A stretch of 64,000 bases of DNA, from assembly GCF_042660705.1 (NCBI RefSeq), contig NZ_JBHSUQ010000001.1; one strand, written 5' to 3'. A model generated the notes under the pieces. The model did no database searches, was not told the DNA's origin, and saw only the letters and a program-made list of their open reading frames with translations. The position numbers and the translations under genes are program-made. The first letter of the stretch is position 1; the number at the start of each line of letters is the position of its first letter. Positions 34,824-43,801 of the stretch are shown piece by piece. This DNA comes from Undibacterium_A arcticum (GTDB taxonomy: Bacteria; Pseudomonadota; Gammaproteobacteria; Burkholderiales; Burkholderiaceae_D).

Positions 34824-35657
34824 TTAGATTTTGGCGGCGGCCTTGTTACGCCCGCGCAACCATTCGAGAACCAGTAACAGGCAGGTAGAGAATACGATCA
34901 GTATAGTAGCCAGCGCGGCGATGGTCGGGCTGATGTTTTCCTTGATGCCGGTAAACATCTGGCGCGGCAAGGTGGTTTGCTGCGGGCCGGCGACGAACAG
35001 CGTGATCACCACTTCGTCGAACGAGGTGGCGAATGCAAACAGCGCGCCGGAAATCAGACCCGGCGCGATCACCGGCAGCGTGATGCGCCAGAACGTGCGC
35101 AACGGACCGGCGCCGAGACTCATGCTGGCGCGCACCAAGTTGTGGTTGAAGCCCTGCAGCGTGGCCGACACCGTGGTGACGACGAACGGCGCGCCCAATG
35201 CGGCGTGCGCCAGGATCAGGCCGGTATAGCTGTCGGCCAGGCCGATCTGCGCGAAGAACAGGTAGACGCCGACGCCGACAACCACCACCGGCACCACCAT
35301 CGGCGAGATCAGGATCGCCATCAGCAGCCCCTTGCCGGTGAAATCGGCCTTGTTCAGGCCGACCGCCGCCAAGGTGCCGAGCACGGTCGCGATCACGGTC
35401 GCCAGCGGCGCGACGATGAAGCTGTTCTTGGCGGCGCGGATCCACTCTTCCGAATGGATCAGGTTGTCGTACCAGCGCAGCGACAAGCCGGGCATCGGAT
35501 ACGACAGGAAGCTGCTATCGGAAAACGACAGCGGAATGATCACCAGGATCGGCAACACCAGAAACACCAGCACCAGCAGGTTGAAGCCGCGCAGCAGGAA
35601 AAACCAGATGCGCTCTGGTAACGACACATACGGCGGAAATAAGGGCAAGCTCTTCAT
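34824..35657 (-). CDS. PotC-like ABC transporter permease
   Basis: The 277-residue inner-membrane protein has about six helices and the conserved cytoplasmic loop Ala-Ser-Met-Ser-Leu-Gly-Ala-Gly-Pro...Phe-Trp-Arg-Ile-Thr-Leu-Pro (EAA-type motif) that docks on the ATPase. It pairs with the permease encoded just upstream, whose stop is six bases away. The set resembles spermidine/putrescine importers; the neighbouring gabT and gabD suggest GABA or putrescine as the substrate. ATG 35657 is chosen: the frame is open further upstream, but that overlaps the preceding gene. Confidence 0.9.
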   Translation of the reverse strand: MKSLPLFPPYVSLPERIWFFLLRGFNLLVLVFLVLPILVIIPLSFSDSSFLSYPMPGLSLRWYDNLIHSEEWIRAAKNSFIVAPLATVIATVLGTLAAVGLNKADFTGKGLLMAILISPMVVPVVVVGVGVYLFFAQIGLADSYTGLILAHAALGAPFVVTTVSATLQGFNHNLVRASMSLGAGPLRTFWRITLPVIAPGLISGALFAFATSFDEVVITLFVAGPQQTTLPRQMFTGIKENISPTIAALATILIVFSTCLLLVLEWLRGRNKAAAKI

Positions 35658-35662
35658 CGTGG

Positions 35663-36955
35663 TTATCCCATGCTCACGTCGATTTTGGCGAAGCGCCGAT
35701 AGATCGCATACAGCACCAGGGTCGCCGCAAACAGCAGGGCGCCGAGCGCGCAGGCCATGCCCCAGTTGATGGTGAGGTTGGTGAAATAGGCGACGTAATA
35801 GCTGACCATCTGCTCGTTCGGGCCGCCCAGCAGCGCCGGCGTGATGTAGTAGCCGAGCGCGAGGATGAATACCAACAGGCCGCCGGCGCCGACGCCCGGG
35901 TAAGTCTGCGGCACGTACACGCGCCAGAATGCGGCGAACGGATGGCTGCCGAGCGAGATCGCGGCCCGCATGTAGGTCGGCGGAATCGATTTCATCACGC
36001 TGTACAGCGGCAGGATCATGAACGGCAGCAGGATGTGGGTCATCGAGATGTACACGCCGATGCGGTTGAACAGCAGCTCCAGCGGCGCCTGTGTTACGCC
36101 GAGCGCCATCAACGCCTTGTTGACCAGGCCTTCCGATTGCAGCAACACGATCCAGGCCGCGACCCGTACCAGGATCGAGGTCCAGAACGGGATCAGCACC
36201 AGGATCATGAACAGGTTGGCGCGCCGCTCCGACATGGTCGACAGCCAGTACGCGAGCGGATAGCCGATCACCAGGGTGCACAGCGTCACGACCAGGCTGA
36301 TCAGGAAGGTGCGCCCGAAAATCTTGCGAAACGCCGACTCGCTCTCGTCGGCATTGTGCACCTGGCCGAACGCATCTTGTTTCAGGTCGAGCGCGGCCAG
36401 CACATAATACGGCGAGTAACGCGCACCGTTCTTGGCGATCACCTGCCAGGTGGCCAGCTGGCCCCACTGCTCGTCGAGTGCGATCAGCGCTGGCTGGATG
36501 GCGGCCGCCGGCAGCGGCTTGCCCTCGGCATCCTTCAATGGCAAGGCGCGCGCGGTCTTCAGGATGACCGAACGGGCGCCGGGCAGTTCGGCATTGATGC
36601 GCCGTGCCAGCGTGCCGGTGGTGTTGTCGGCCGCGGCCTTGGCCAGATCGTCGGCCAGCGCGGCGTAGGCGCGCTCCGGCGGCGCCGATTTGCGGTCCCA
36701 GCCGGCCAGTGCGGCGACCGTGTGCGGCAGGGTCGAGGCGATTTCGGGATTGGCGACCGCGCGCGTCAGCAGCACCGCGATCGGCACCACGAAGGTCACC
36801 AGCAAGAAGATCGCCAGCGGTGCGATCAGCGTGAGCGCGGTGATCCGCTTGCGGAGTAGCGCCTTGTGCAGGTCGCGCTTCAGGTGCGACAGCGGCGGCT
36901 CAGCGAGCGAGGCGCTGGTGGGGGCACTGGGAGCGCTGGGGGCCAAAACAGTCAT
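35663..36955 (-). CDS. PotB-like ABC transporter permease with a large periplasmic insert
   Basis: The 430-residue protein has one N-terminal helix, then about 170 hydrophilic residues, then the usual five-helix permease core with the EAA-type loop Ala-Ala-Ile-Ser-Leu-Gly-Ser-His-Pro...Phe-Trp-Arg-Val-Tyr-Val-Pro. The large loop between helices 1 and 2 is longer than in E. coli PotB and is seen in a subset of polyamine/opine permeases. It forms the second half of the membrane channel with the PotC-like protein. Confidence 0.9.
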   Translation of the reverse strand: MTVLAPSAPSAPTSASLAEPPLSHLKRDLHKALLRKRITALTLIAPLAIFLLVTFVVPIAVLLTRAVANPEIASTLPHTVAALAGWDRKSAPPERAYAALADDLAKAAADNTTGTLARRINAELPGARSVILKTARALPLKDAEGKPLPAAAIQPALIALDEQWGQLATWQVIAKNGARYSPYYVLAALDLKQDAFGQVHNADESESAFRKIFGRTFLISLVVTLCTLVIGYPLAYWLSTMSERRANLFMILVLIPFWTSILVRVAAWIVLLQSEGLVNKALMALGVTQAPLELLFNRIGVYISMTHILLPFMILPLYSVMKSIPPTYMRAAISLGSHPFAAFWRVYVPQTYPGVGAGGLLVFILALGYYITPALLGGPNEQMVSYYVAYFTNLTINWGMACALGALLFAATLVLYAIYRRFAKIDVSMG

Positions 36956-37073
36956 AGTGGTTCAGGTCTGAAATGCCGCAAAAGTAAAAGAATGCTGCCC
37001 GTGGTCGGGCAGCATCAAAGCCTGTCAGGCGCCCAAGGAGGCAACCGCGCCCGACAGGCGGAGGAGACGTATG

Positions 37074-38114
37074 TTACTTGGCTGCCCAGGCAGTGAAACG
37101 CTGCTCCAGATCTTCGCCATGATCGGTCCAGAACTGCAGATTTTGCTGTACCGCGTCCTTGGCATTATTGGTCGAGGTCGGCAGGTCGGCCAGCGTCTTG
37201 GCGTCGAGCAGCTTCAAGGCGTTGTGGTTGACCGGACCGTAGGCGATATTGCCGGCGTAATTCTTTTGCGATTCCGGCGTGCTGGCAAACGCGATGTATT
37301 TTTCCGCCAGCGCCTTGTTCGGCGTGCCTTTTGGAATCACCCAGTAATCGAGGTCGTAGATGCTGCCGGCCCAGGTGACCTTCAGGTTCTTGCCTTCACG
37401 CTGCGCCGAATCGATGCGGCCGTTGTAGGCGGTCGACATCACGACGTCGCCTGCCACCAGGAACTGCGGCGGCTGCGCGCCGGCTTCCCACCACTGGATG
37501 TTGGCCTTCAGCTCATCGAGCTTCTTGAACGCGCGCTCGACGCCGGCCTTGGTGGCCAGTACTTTGTAGACTTCCTTGGTCGGCACGCCATCGGCCATCA
37601 GCGCAAATTCCAGGTTGTAGCGGGCGCCTTTGCGCATGCCGCGTTTGCCCGGAAATTGTTTGACGTTCCAGAAATCGGCCCAGTTCTTCGGTGCCACCTT
37701 CATCTTGTCGGCGTTGTAGGCCAGTACCGTCGACCAGACAAACGCCCCCATGCCGCATTCCTGCACCGCTTCCGGCATGAAATCGCTCTTCTTGCCGATC
37801 TTGCTGTAGTCGAGCTTTTCCAGCAGCCCTTCTTCACAGGCGCGGCCGAGCAGGCCGGACTCGAGTTCAACCACGTCCCAGCTGACTTTGCCGGTTTCGA
37901 CCATGGCCTTGACCTTCGCCAGTTCGCCGTTGTATTCGACCACCACCACCTTGGTGCCGGTCGTTTTCTGGAACGGTTCGATATACGCGGCTTTCTGCGC
38001 GTTGCCGTTGGCGCCGCCGAAATTGATCACGGTCAGCTCTGCCGCTTGGGCCAAGCCAAGTGACAGTGCCGCCATGGCTGCGGACATCAGGATCGGTTTG
38101 ATTGTCTGTCTCAT
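37074..38114 (-). CDS. PotD-like periplasmic substrate-binding protein
   Basis: The 346-residue protein begins with a signal peptide ending Ala-Gln-Ala and continues Glu-Leu-Thr-Val-Ile-Asn-Phe-Gly-Gly, then Trp-Asp-Val-Val-Glu-Leu-Glu and Tyr-Asn-Gly-Arg-Ile, typical of the spermidine/putrescine binding family. It should deliver a polyamine, GABA or similar amine to the two permeases. The start at 38114 has a strong AGAGGAG ribosome site. It lies between the ATPase and the permease genes. Confidence 0.9.
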   Translation of the reverse strand: MRQTIKPILMSAAMAALSLGLAQAAELTVINFGGANGNAQKAAYIEPFQKTTGTKVVVVEYNGELAKVKAMVETGKVSWDVVELESGLLGRACEEGLLEKLDYSKIGKKSDFMPEAVQECGMGAFVWSTVLAYNADKMKVAPKNWADFWNVKQFPGKRGMRKGARYNLEFALMADGVPTKEVYKVLATKAGVERAFKKLDELKANIQWWEAGAQPPQFLVAGDVVMSTAYNGRIDSAQREGKNLKVTWAGSIYDLDYWVIPKGTPNKALAEKYIAFASTPESQKNYAGNIAYGPVNHNALKLLDAKTLADLPTSTNNAKDAVQQNLQFWTDHGEDLEQRFTAWAAK

Positions 38115-38195
38115 TGCAACTCCTCTTTGTTTTATGGTGGGGCTACTGGTAAAACGGGTGGGGAAGCGGGTGGGGAAACGAGTTTTAAGCACTAA

Positions 38196-39335
38196 TCAAA
38201 TGAAGACCCGCAAGCGATCTGGGTCGATGTCGAGTGCGACCTGGGTGCCCTCGGCCAGACCGGCCAGCGCCGGGTCGCCCAGCGTCAGCTTGACGAAACA
38301 ATCGTCCTGCTTGGCGGTCGTGCAGCGTACGCGCACGTGATCGCCGAAATAAATCAGGCCCGCGACACTGGCGCGCAGGCCATTCTGCAGCGGCGCGTCG
38401 AGCGGCTTGAGCCGGATGCGTTCAGGGCGAATGCAAGCGACACCAGTCTGGCCGCTGTGGGCGCCATTCGGGTTGACGCCGGTCAATAACGATCCGTCCG
38501 GCAGACGCAGCGCGCAATGAGCGCCAGTGACCGACTCCACCGTACCGTTGAAGCGGTTGTTGTCGCCGATGAAGCCGGCCACGAAGTGATTGTCGGGATA
38601 CTCGTACAGGCGGTCGACCGCGGCCAGTTGCTGGATGATGCCCTGGTCGAATACGGCGACGCGGTCCGACATGGTCAGCGCTTCGCTCTGGTCGTGGGTG
38701 ACGTAGACGAAGGTCACGCCGAGCCGCTTGTGCAGCGCTTTCAGCTCAAGCTGCATGTGCTCGCGCAACTGTTTATCCAGCGCACCGAGCGGCTCGTCCA
38801 TCAATACCAGCTTCGGATCGAATACCAGCGCGCGCGCCAGTGCGATGCGCTGCTGCTGGCCGCCGGACAGCTGGGCCGGATAGCGTTCCGAAAATTTGCC
38901 CATCTGCACCATGTCGAGCGCCTTCTTCACCTTCGCCGCGCGCTCGCCGCCATTCAGGCCGCGCACCTGCAGCGGGTAGGCGATGTTCTGGCCGACCGTC
39001 ATGTGCGGGAACAGCGCGTAGTTTTGAAACACCATGCCGATGTTGCGCTTGTGCGGCGGCACCTTGTTCAGCAATTGCCCATCGAGGCGGATCTCGCCAC
39101 CGGTCGGGAATTCGAACCCGGCCAGCATCATCAGGCAGGTGGTCTTGCCGGAGCCGGACGGCCCCAGCAGGGTCAGGAATTCACCGCGGTGGATGTCGAG
39201 ATCGAGGTGCTTGACCACCAGGATTTCACCATCATAAGTTTTCTTGACGCCGCGAAATTCGACCAGGGTGTCATGTCCCTGCTGATCCTGATGCTCGTGG
39301 TCAAATGCCTGTGCTGCTGTACTTGCCTGCTTCAC
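38196..39335 (-). CDS. PotA-like ABC transporter ATPase
   Basis: The 379-residue protein has Walker A Gly-Pro-Ser-Gly-Ser-Gly-Lys-Thr, the Q loop Phe-Gln-Asn-Tyr-Ala-Leu-Phe, the ABC signature Leu-Ser-Gly-Gly-Gln-Gln-Gln, Walker B Leu-Val-Leu-Met-Asp-Glu-Pro-Leu and the switch His in Val-Thr-His-Asp. A C-terminal TOBE-like domain (after about residue 250) marks the polyamine/iron/sulfate importer class. It powers the PotBC-like permease pair downstream. Confidence 0.93.
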   Translation of the reverse strand: MKQASTAAQAFDHEHQDQQGHDTLVEFRGVKKTYDGEILVVKHLDLDIHRGEFLTLLGPSGSGKTTCLMMLAGFEFPTGGEIRLDGQLLNKVPPHKRNIGMVFQNYALFPHMTVGQNIAYPLQVRGLNGGERAAKVKKALDMVQMGKFSERYPAQLSGGQQQRIALARALVFDPKLVLMDEPLGALDKQLREHMQLELKALHKRLGVTFVYVTHDQSEALTMSDRVAVFDQGIIQQLAAVDRLYEYPDNHFVAGFIGDNNRFNGTVESVTGAHCALRLPDGSLLTGVNPNGAHSGQTGVACIRPERIRLKPLDAPLQNGLRASVAGLIYFGDHVRVRCTTAKQDDCFVKLTLGDPALAGLAEGTQVALDIDPDRLRVFI

Positions 39336-39398
39336 TGGTGGGTCTCCTGCTGGTTATCGATGCGTAGGGTGACGGGGCAGCGACTTTTTTAATCCATC

Positions 39399-40667
39399 TT
39401 ACTCCGCGCGCAGTGCCGCCTCAAGGATCGTCAGCGCCTCGCTCATCACCGCGTCCGGGATGGTGAGCGGGAACAGGAAGCGGATCACGTTGCCGTACAC
39501 GCCGCAGCTCAGCAGCAGCAGGCCTTTTTCGAGCGCGCGCGCCTGCACCGTCCTGGTGAAATCCGGATCCGGCGTGTGCGTGCCCGGCTGCATGAATTCG
39601 ACCGCGACCATCGCGCCCAGACCGCGCACCTCGGCGATCTGCGGCACGAATTCACGCAGCGTCGTCAATCTGTCCTTCAACTGTTGGCCCAGCACGGCGG
39701 CGCGCGCGACCAGCTGTTCCTCTTCGATCACGTCCAGCACCGCATGCGCGGCAGCCACCGCCAGCGCGTTGCCGGCATAGGTGCCGCCGAGGCCGCCGGG
39801 GGCCGGCGCATCCATGATCTCGGCGCGGCCGCAGACCGCCGACAGCGGCATGCCGCCGGCCAGGCTCTTGGCCATCGTCATCAGATCGGGGATCACGCCA
39901 TAGTGCTCCATGGCAAACAATTTGCCGGTGCGGGCAAAACCGGTCTGCACTTCATCGACAATCAGCAGCATGCCGTGTTCGTCGCACAGGTTGCGCAGCG
40001 CCTGCATGAATTCGACCGGCGCCGCATAGAACCCGCCCTCGCCCTGCACCGGTTCGAGGATGATGGCGGCGACCCGCTTCGGGTCAACGTCGGACTTGAA
40101 CAGCGCCTGCAAGGCCGCCAGCGAGTCCTGCGTGCTCACCCCATGCAATGCGATCGGGAATGGGGCGTGATACACCTCGCCCGGGAACGGGCCGAAACCG
40201 ACCTTGTACGGCACCACCTTGCCGGTCAGCGCCATGCCCATCATGGTGCGGCCATGGAACGCGCCCGAGAACGCGATCACGGCGGAACGGCCAGTCGCGG
40301 CGCGGGCGATCTTGACCGCATTTTCGACCGCCTCAGCGCCGGTCGAGAACAGTGCGGTTTTCTTGGCGTGAGCGCCGGGCGTGATCGCATTGATGCGCTC
40401 GGCCAGCGCGATATAACTCTCGTAGGGGACGATCTGGTAGGCGGTGTGGGTGAACTTGCCGAGCTGCTGCTGCATTGCGGCCACCAGCTTCGGGTGACGA
40501 TGGCCGGTATTGAGCACCGCAATGCCGGCCGCGAAATCGATGTAGCGCCGGTTTTCCACGTCCCACAGTTCGGCATTCAGCGCGCGCTCGGCATAGAAAT
40601 TGCACATCACGCCGACACCGCGGGGTGTCGCCGCATCTTTGCGCTGCTGCAGGTCTGCATTTTTCAT
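39399..40667 (-). CDS. gabT: 4-aminobutyrate aminotransferase
   Basis: The 422-residue class III aminotransferase contains Thr-Gly-Ala-Glu-Ala-Val-Glu-Asn-Ala (substrate and PLP phosphate site), Phe-His-Gly-Arg-Thr (ring stacking), Asp-Glu-Val-Gln-Thr-Gly-Phe, and the PLP lysine in Ala-Lys-Ser-Leu-Ala-Gly-Gly. It transfers the amino group of GABA to 2-oxoglutarate and makes succinate semialdehyde, which GabD then oxidises. It is the promoter-proximal gene of the minus-strand island and diverges from the MocR-type regulator gene. Confidence 0.94.
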   Translation of the reverse strand: MKNADLQQRKDAATPRGVGVMCNFYAERALNAELWDVENRRYIDFAAGIAVLNTGHRHPKLVAAMQQQLGKFTHTAYQIVPYESYIALAERINAITPGAHAKKTALFSTGAEAVENAVKIARAATGRSAVIAFSGAFHGRTMMGMALTGKVVPYKVGFGPFPGEVYHAPFPIALHGVSTQDSLAALQALFKSDVDPKRVAAIILEPVQGEGGFYAAPVEFMQALRNLCDEHGMLLIVDEVQTGFARTGKLFAMEHYGVIPDLMTMAKSLAGGMPLSAVCGRAEIMDAPAPGGLGGTYAGNALAVAAAHAVLDVIEEEQLVARAAVLGQQLKDRLTTLREFVPQIAEVRGLGAMVAVEFMQPGTHTPDPDFTRTVQARALEKGLLLLSCGVYGNVIRFLFPLTIPDAVMSEALTILEAALRAE

Positions 40668-40723
40668 GGTCGCTCCGGTTTGCCGTGATTGATTCGTGGC
40701 TCATACTAAAACGACCATGGCAC

Positions 40724-40768
40724 TATAATACAGGGCCACTTTTGTTTTTCTAATGGAGCCACTTTGCG
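40724..40768 (+). promoter_or_regulatory. candidate gabT/regulator control region with direct repeats
   Basis: A TATAAT box at 40724-40729 lies in the 96-base divergent gap. GGGCCACTTT (40733-40742) and GGAGCCACTTT (40755-40765) are near-identical direct repeats 22 bases apart, about two helical turns. MocR/GabR regulators bind spaced direct repeats, so this is a plausible operator. The second repeat also contains the GGAG ribosome site of the regulator gene. Confidence 0.5.
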
Positions 40769-42275
40769 GATCGCGTCGTTGCCGGAATTTCTGTTGTTGC
40801 GGATCGAGCGCGCCGCGCCGGACGCGCGCACGCGCAAGCCGCTGAATCGCCAGCTGTATCAGATCATTCGCGATGCGATCCTGGCCCAGCAACTGCCGGC
40901 CGGCCTGCAGCTGCCGTCGTCGCGCGACCTGGCGCGCGAACTGGCGCTATCGCGCAACACCGTCACTTACGCCTACGAGCAACTGATCGCGGAGGGCTAT
41001 CTGGAGACGCGCGCCGGCGCCGGCACCTTCATCGCCGACACCACGCCCGACCAGATCCCGGCGGCGACCGGCGGCAAGGCGGCGTTGACCGACCCGTCCG
41101 GCGCCTCGGAGCTGTCGGCGCGCGGCGCGCAACTGCTGCGCCACGCCGGCGTCAGCAATCTGCAATGGGGCGCCTTCATGCCCGGCGTGCCGGACGTGAC
41201 ACTGTTTCCGAACAAGATCTGGAGCCGGCTGCAAAACAAGCACTGGCGCCGTTCGCGCGCCGAGCTGCTGACCTACGGCGAGGGCGGCGGTTACCCGCCG
41301 CTGCGCGCGGCGGTGGCCGAATATTTGCGCATGGCGCGCTCGGTCAATTGCGATGCCAGCCAGGTGCTGATCACGACCGGCATCCACCAGTCGATCGACC
41401 TCGCCGCCAAGCTGCTGGGCGAAGCGGGTGACCGCGCCTGGGTCGAGGACCCGTGCTACTGGGGCACCCGCAGCGTGCTGAACTCGCTGGGCATCAAACC
41501 GGTGCCGATCGCGGTCGATGCCGAGGGCTTGCAGCTGCGCCCGAAGGACTTGCGCCATCCGCCGCGCTTCATCCACGTCACGCCCTCGCACCAGTATCCG
41601 CTCGGCATGGTGATGAGCCTGTCGCGGCGCCGCCTGCTGCTCGAATACGCGGCCGCGCACAAGGTGTGGATCATGGAGGACGATTACGACAGCGAATTTC
41701 GCTATGGCAGCCGGCCGCTGGCATCGCTGCAGGGCATGGATAGCCAGGATCGGGTGCTGTACATGGGCACCTTCAGCAAGACGCTGTTTCCGGGCTTGCG
41801 CATCGGCTTCATGGTGGTGCCGCAGTCGCTGGCCGAGTCGTTTGCGACCGGCCTGTCCGAGCTGTACCGTGGCGGCCAGGGTTTCGCGCAGGCCGTGGTA
41901 GCCGATTTCATGACGGAAGGTCATTTTGCCTCGCACATCCGGCGCATGCGGCTGCTGTACGCGGAGCGGCTGCGCCTGTTGCAGGAAGCGATCAACCGCC
42001 ATTTCGGCGACAGCGTGCGGATCACCGGCGGCGAGGCCGGTCTGCATCTGGCGCTGGGTTTGCCGGACGGTTGCGACGACCTGGCCATCAGCCGCGAAGC
42101 GGCGGCGCAGGGCATCATCGCGCGTCCGTTATTCCGCTACTACATGAATCCGGCCACCGCGCAGCGCGGCCTGTTGCTGGGCTATGCCTGCGTACCGGAG
42201 CAACAGATCGGGCCGATTTTCGAGCGGCTGGCAGGCATCATCAAACGCCATTGGCCGGCCCGCAAAGTCGGTTAA
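40764..42275 (+). CDS. MocR/GabR-type PLP-dependent transcriptional regulator
   Basis: The 503-residue protein has an N-terminal GntR-type winged helix (Pro-Ser-Ser-Arg-Asp-Leu-Ala-Arg-Glu-Leu...Ser-Arg-Asn-Thr-Val) and a C-terminal aminotransferase-like domain with the PLP lysine in Gly-Thr-Phe-Ser-Lys-Thr-Leu-Phe-Pro. GabR of Bacillus activates gabT-gabD in response to GABA and PLP; the divergent gabT here suggests the same role. The start is TTG at 40764, supported by a GGAG box five bases upstream; the first ATG in the region is out of frame. Confidence 0.92.
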   Translation: MRIASLPEFLLLRIERAAPDARTRKPLNRQLYQIIRDAILAQQLPAGLQLPSSRDLARELALSRNTVTYAYEQLIAEGYLETRAGAGTFIADTTPDQIPAATGGKAALTDPSGASELSARGAQLLRHAGVSNLQWGAFMPGVPDVTLFPNKIWSRLQNKHWRRSRAELLTYGEGGGYPPLRAAVAEYLRMARSVNCDASQVLITTGIHQSIDLAAKLLGEAGDRAWVEDPCYWGTRSVLNSLGIKPVPIAVDAEGLQLRPKDLRHPPRFIHVTPSHQYPLGMVMSLSRRRLLLEYAAAHKVWIMEDDYDSEFRYGSRPLASLQGMDSQDRVLYMGTFSKTLFPGLRIGFMVVPQSLAESFATGLSELYRGGQGFAQAVVADFMTEGHFASHIRRMRLLYAERLRLLQEAINRHFGDSVRITGGEAGLHLALGLPDGCDDLAISREAAAQGIIARPLFRYYMNPATAQRGLLLGYACVPEQQIGPIFERLAGIIKRHWPARKVG

Positions 42276-42279
42276 ATGC

Positions 42280-42341
42280 CGGGAGTATTCGCCAAAATCG
42301 GCCTGGCTCCCAAGATTTCGGAGCGGAAAATATATTACTCC
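42280..42341 (-). repeat. dispersed intergenic repeat of about 65 bp, diverged copy
   Basis: GGGAGTATTCGCCAAAA...GGAGCGGAAAATATATTACT resembles the complement of the copies at 15603 and 59637 in its ends and spacing. It lies in the short convergent gap between the regulator and ppk2. Confidence 0.4.
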
Positions 42342-42365
42342 ATCCAGTATATTTTGAACCGAACA

Positions 42366-43196
42366 TCAGGTAATTCTGAGTTTGGCGTATTCCGGATGCG
42401 GCGCCGGATACGCCAGCTTCATGCGCTCCAGGGTTTCGACCATCACCGATCCGATCGCCAGATTGCGCTGGGTCTTGGAGTCGGCCGGGATCACGTACCA
42501 CGGTGCGTGGTCGGCATCGGTGGCGCGGATCGCCTGCTCGTAGGCGCGCTGGTAATCGTCCCAGGATTTGCGCTCGACCAGATCCTGCGGGTCGAATTTC
42601 CAGTGCTTGTCGGGATCGTCGAGCCGGTCCTGCAGGCGCTCCTTTTGCTCGTCCCTCGAGATGTGCAGGAAGAACTTGAGGATCACGCTGCCGGTCTCGG
42701 CCTGCATCCGTTCGAAGTCGGCGATCTGCGCGTAGCGGCGCTTGCATTCCGCTTCATCGATCAGCTGGTGCACCCGCGTGATCAGCACGTCTTCGTAATG
42801 GCTGCGATTGAACAGCACGATCTCGCCCTTGACCGGCAGTTGCTGATGGATCCGCCACAGGTAATCGTGGTCGCGCTCGACCAGGCTGGGCGCCTTGAAC
42901 GACACCGTACGCAGTCCCAGCGGGTTGATGCGGCCGAATACATCGCTGACGGTGCCGTCCTTGCCGGCGGTATCCATGCCCTGCAATACCACCAGCAACT
43001 TGCGGCTGCGCTCGGCGTAGAACACGGTCTGGTAGGCCGCGATCTGGGCGGCCAGCTCGACCACGCGCTGCTTGTCGTGCTCCTTGTCCTGTCCTTTGCT
43101 CTGGTCCTTGTCATCGCTGGCGAGCGGCGCCTGCGCCGCATCCTGATCCTGCAACTTCAGTTTGTTGCTGGCGCGGAATTGCTTGCGAAAATTCAT
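42366..43196 (-). CDS. ppk2: polyphosphate kinase 2 (PPK2)
   Basis: The 276-residue protein from ATG 43196 (AAGGAG site) has the Walker A-like loop Gly-Met-Asp-Thr-Ala-Gly-Lys-Asp-Gly, the substrate motif Phe-Asn-Arg-Ser-His-Tyr-Glu-Asp, and Phe-Phe-Leu-His-Ile-Ser. These define PPK2 enzymes, which transfer phosphate between polyphosphate and nucleotides. With a single PPK2 domain of this length it probably phosphorylates AMP, ADP or GDP. The N-terminal 45 residues are charged and Asp/Gln/Lys rich. Short GGTGTTC repeats lie just upstream. Confidence 0.92.
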   Translation of the reverse strand: MNFRKQFRASNKLKLQDQDAAQAPLASDDKDQSKGQDKEHDKQRVVELAAQIAAYQTVFYAERSRKLLVVLQGMDTAGKDGTVSDVFGRINPLGLRTVSFKAPSLVERDHDYLWRIHQQLPVKGEIVLFNRSHYEDVLITRVHQLIDEAECKRRYAQIADFERMQAETGSVILKFFLHISRDEQKERLQDRLDDPDKHWKFDPQDLVERKSWDDYQRAYEQAIRATDADHAPWYVIPADSKTQRNLAIGSVMVETLERMKLAYPAPHPEYAKLRIT

Positions 43197-43221
43197 GGTC
43201 CGGTCTCCTTGCTGTCGTGCT

Positions 43222-43246
43222 CGGTGTTCGGTGTTCGGTGTTCGGT
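43222..43246. repeat. short tandem repeat (about three GGTGTTC units)
   Basis: CGGTGTTCGGTGTTCGGTGTTCGG lies about 25-50 bases upstream of the PPK2 start. Heptamer repeats can change number by slippage. Confidence 0.6.
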
Positions 43247-43267
43247 GACGCTGCCAGTCTGGCGCGA

Positions 43268-43699
43268 CTAGCGCCGACGTGCATGCTCGATTTTCAAACA
43301 GCGGTCCATCACTACCGTCAGGCCGGCCGCTTCGGCTTTGGCCGCCGCAGCCTGATTGCTGATGCCGAGCTGCATCCATAGCACGGCGGCCCCGATCTGG
43401 ATCGCGGCGTCGGCAATCGGCAAAATCGCTTCGGCCCGGCGGAAGCAGTCGACCAGGTCGATCCGGATATTTTCTTGCGCCAGACTGGCCGCGGCCTCAG
43501 CGAGCGTGGAAAAACATGGCTCACCGAGGATGTGAGTGCCCGCATACGTCGGATTGACCGGGATGATGCGGTAACCGTGGCTCTGCAGGTAGTACGCCAC
43601 CTGATGGCTGGCCCGGTCGGTCTTGGCGGACAGCCCGACCACCGCGATGGTGTGGGTATCGGCCAGGATTTGCGCAATGCTGCGGGCGTCGGTCGTCAT
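43268..43699 (-). CDS. CoA-binding-domain protein (YccU type)
   Basis: The 143-residue Rossmann-fold protein has Ile-Ala-Val-Val-Gly-Leu-Ser-Ala-Lys near its start, Val-Asn-Pro-Thr-Tyr-Ala-Gly and Val-Val-Met-Asp-Arg-Cys-Leu-Lys near its end, which are the YccU/CoA-binding 2 landmarks. Members bind CoA; their role is not well defined. It lies between the PPK2 gene and the ATP synthase terminator on the same strand. Confidence 0.9.
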   Translation of the reverse strand: MTTDARSIAQILADTHTIAVVGLSAKTDRASHQVAYYLQSHGYRIIPVNPTYAGTHILGEPCFSTLAEAAASLAQENIRIDLVDCFRRAEAILPIADAAIQIGAAVLWMQLGISNQAAAAKAEAAGLTVVMDRCLKIEHARRR

Positions 43700-43744
43700 C
43701 GGTGCGTTCGGTGCGTGCGGTCTGTTGAAAACGCGGCGGCCAAC

Positions 43745-43769
43745 AAAAAAGGCAGCCGAAGCTGCCTTT
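43745..43769 (-). terminator. rho-independent terminator of the ATP synthase operon
   Basis: On the minus strand AAAGGCAGC, loop TTCG, GCTGCC and then six T residues, a textbook terminator with a UUCG tetraloop, about 30 bases after the atpC stop. Confidence 0.95.
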
Positions 43770-43801
43770 CATTGTACTGCTTGCCTCAGAGTCGGCTTGA
43801 A

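Noticed and set aside
33093..34877. 594-codon open frame on the plus strand
   Set aside because: It is entirely antisense to gabD, is Arg/His/Asp rich with no domain, and is what GC-rich codon bias leaves on the opposite strand.
34824..36467. 547-residue permease as one protein
   Set aside because: The first half is the upstream permease gene read in the wrong phase; the real start is ATG 35657.
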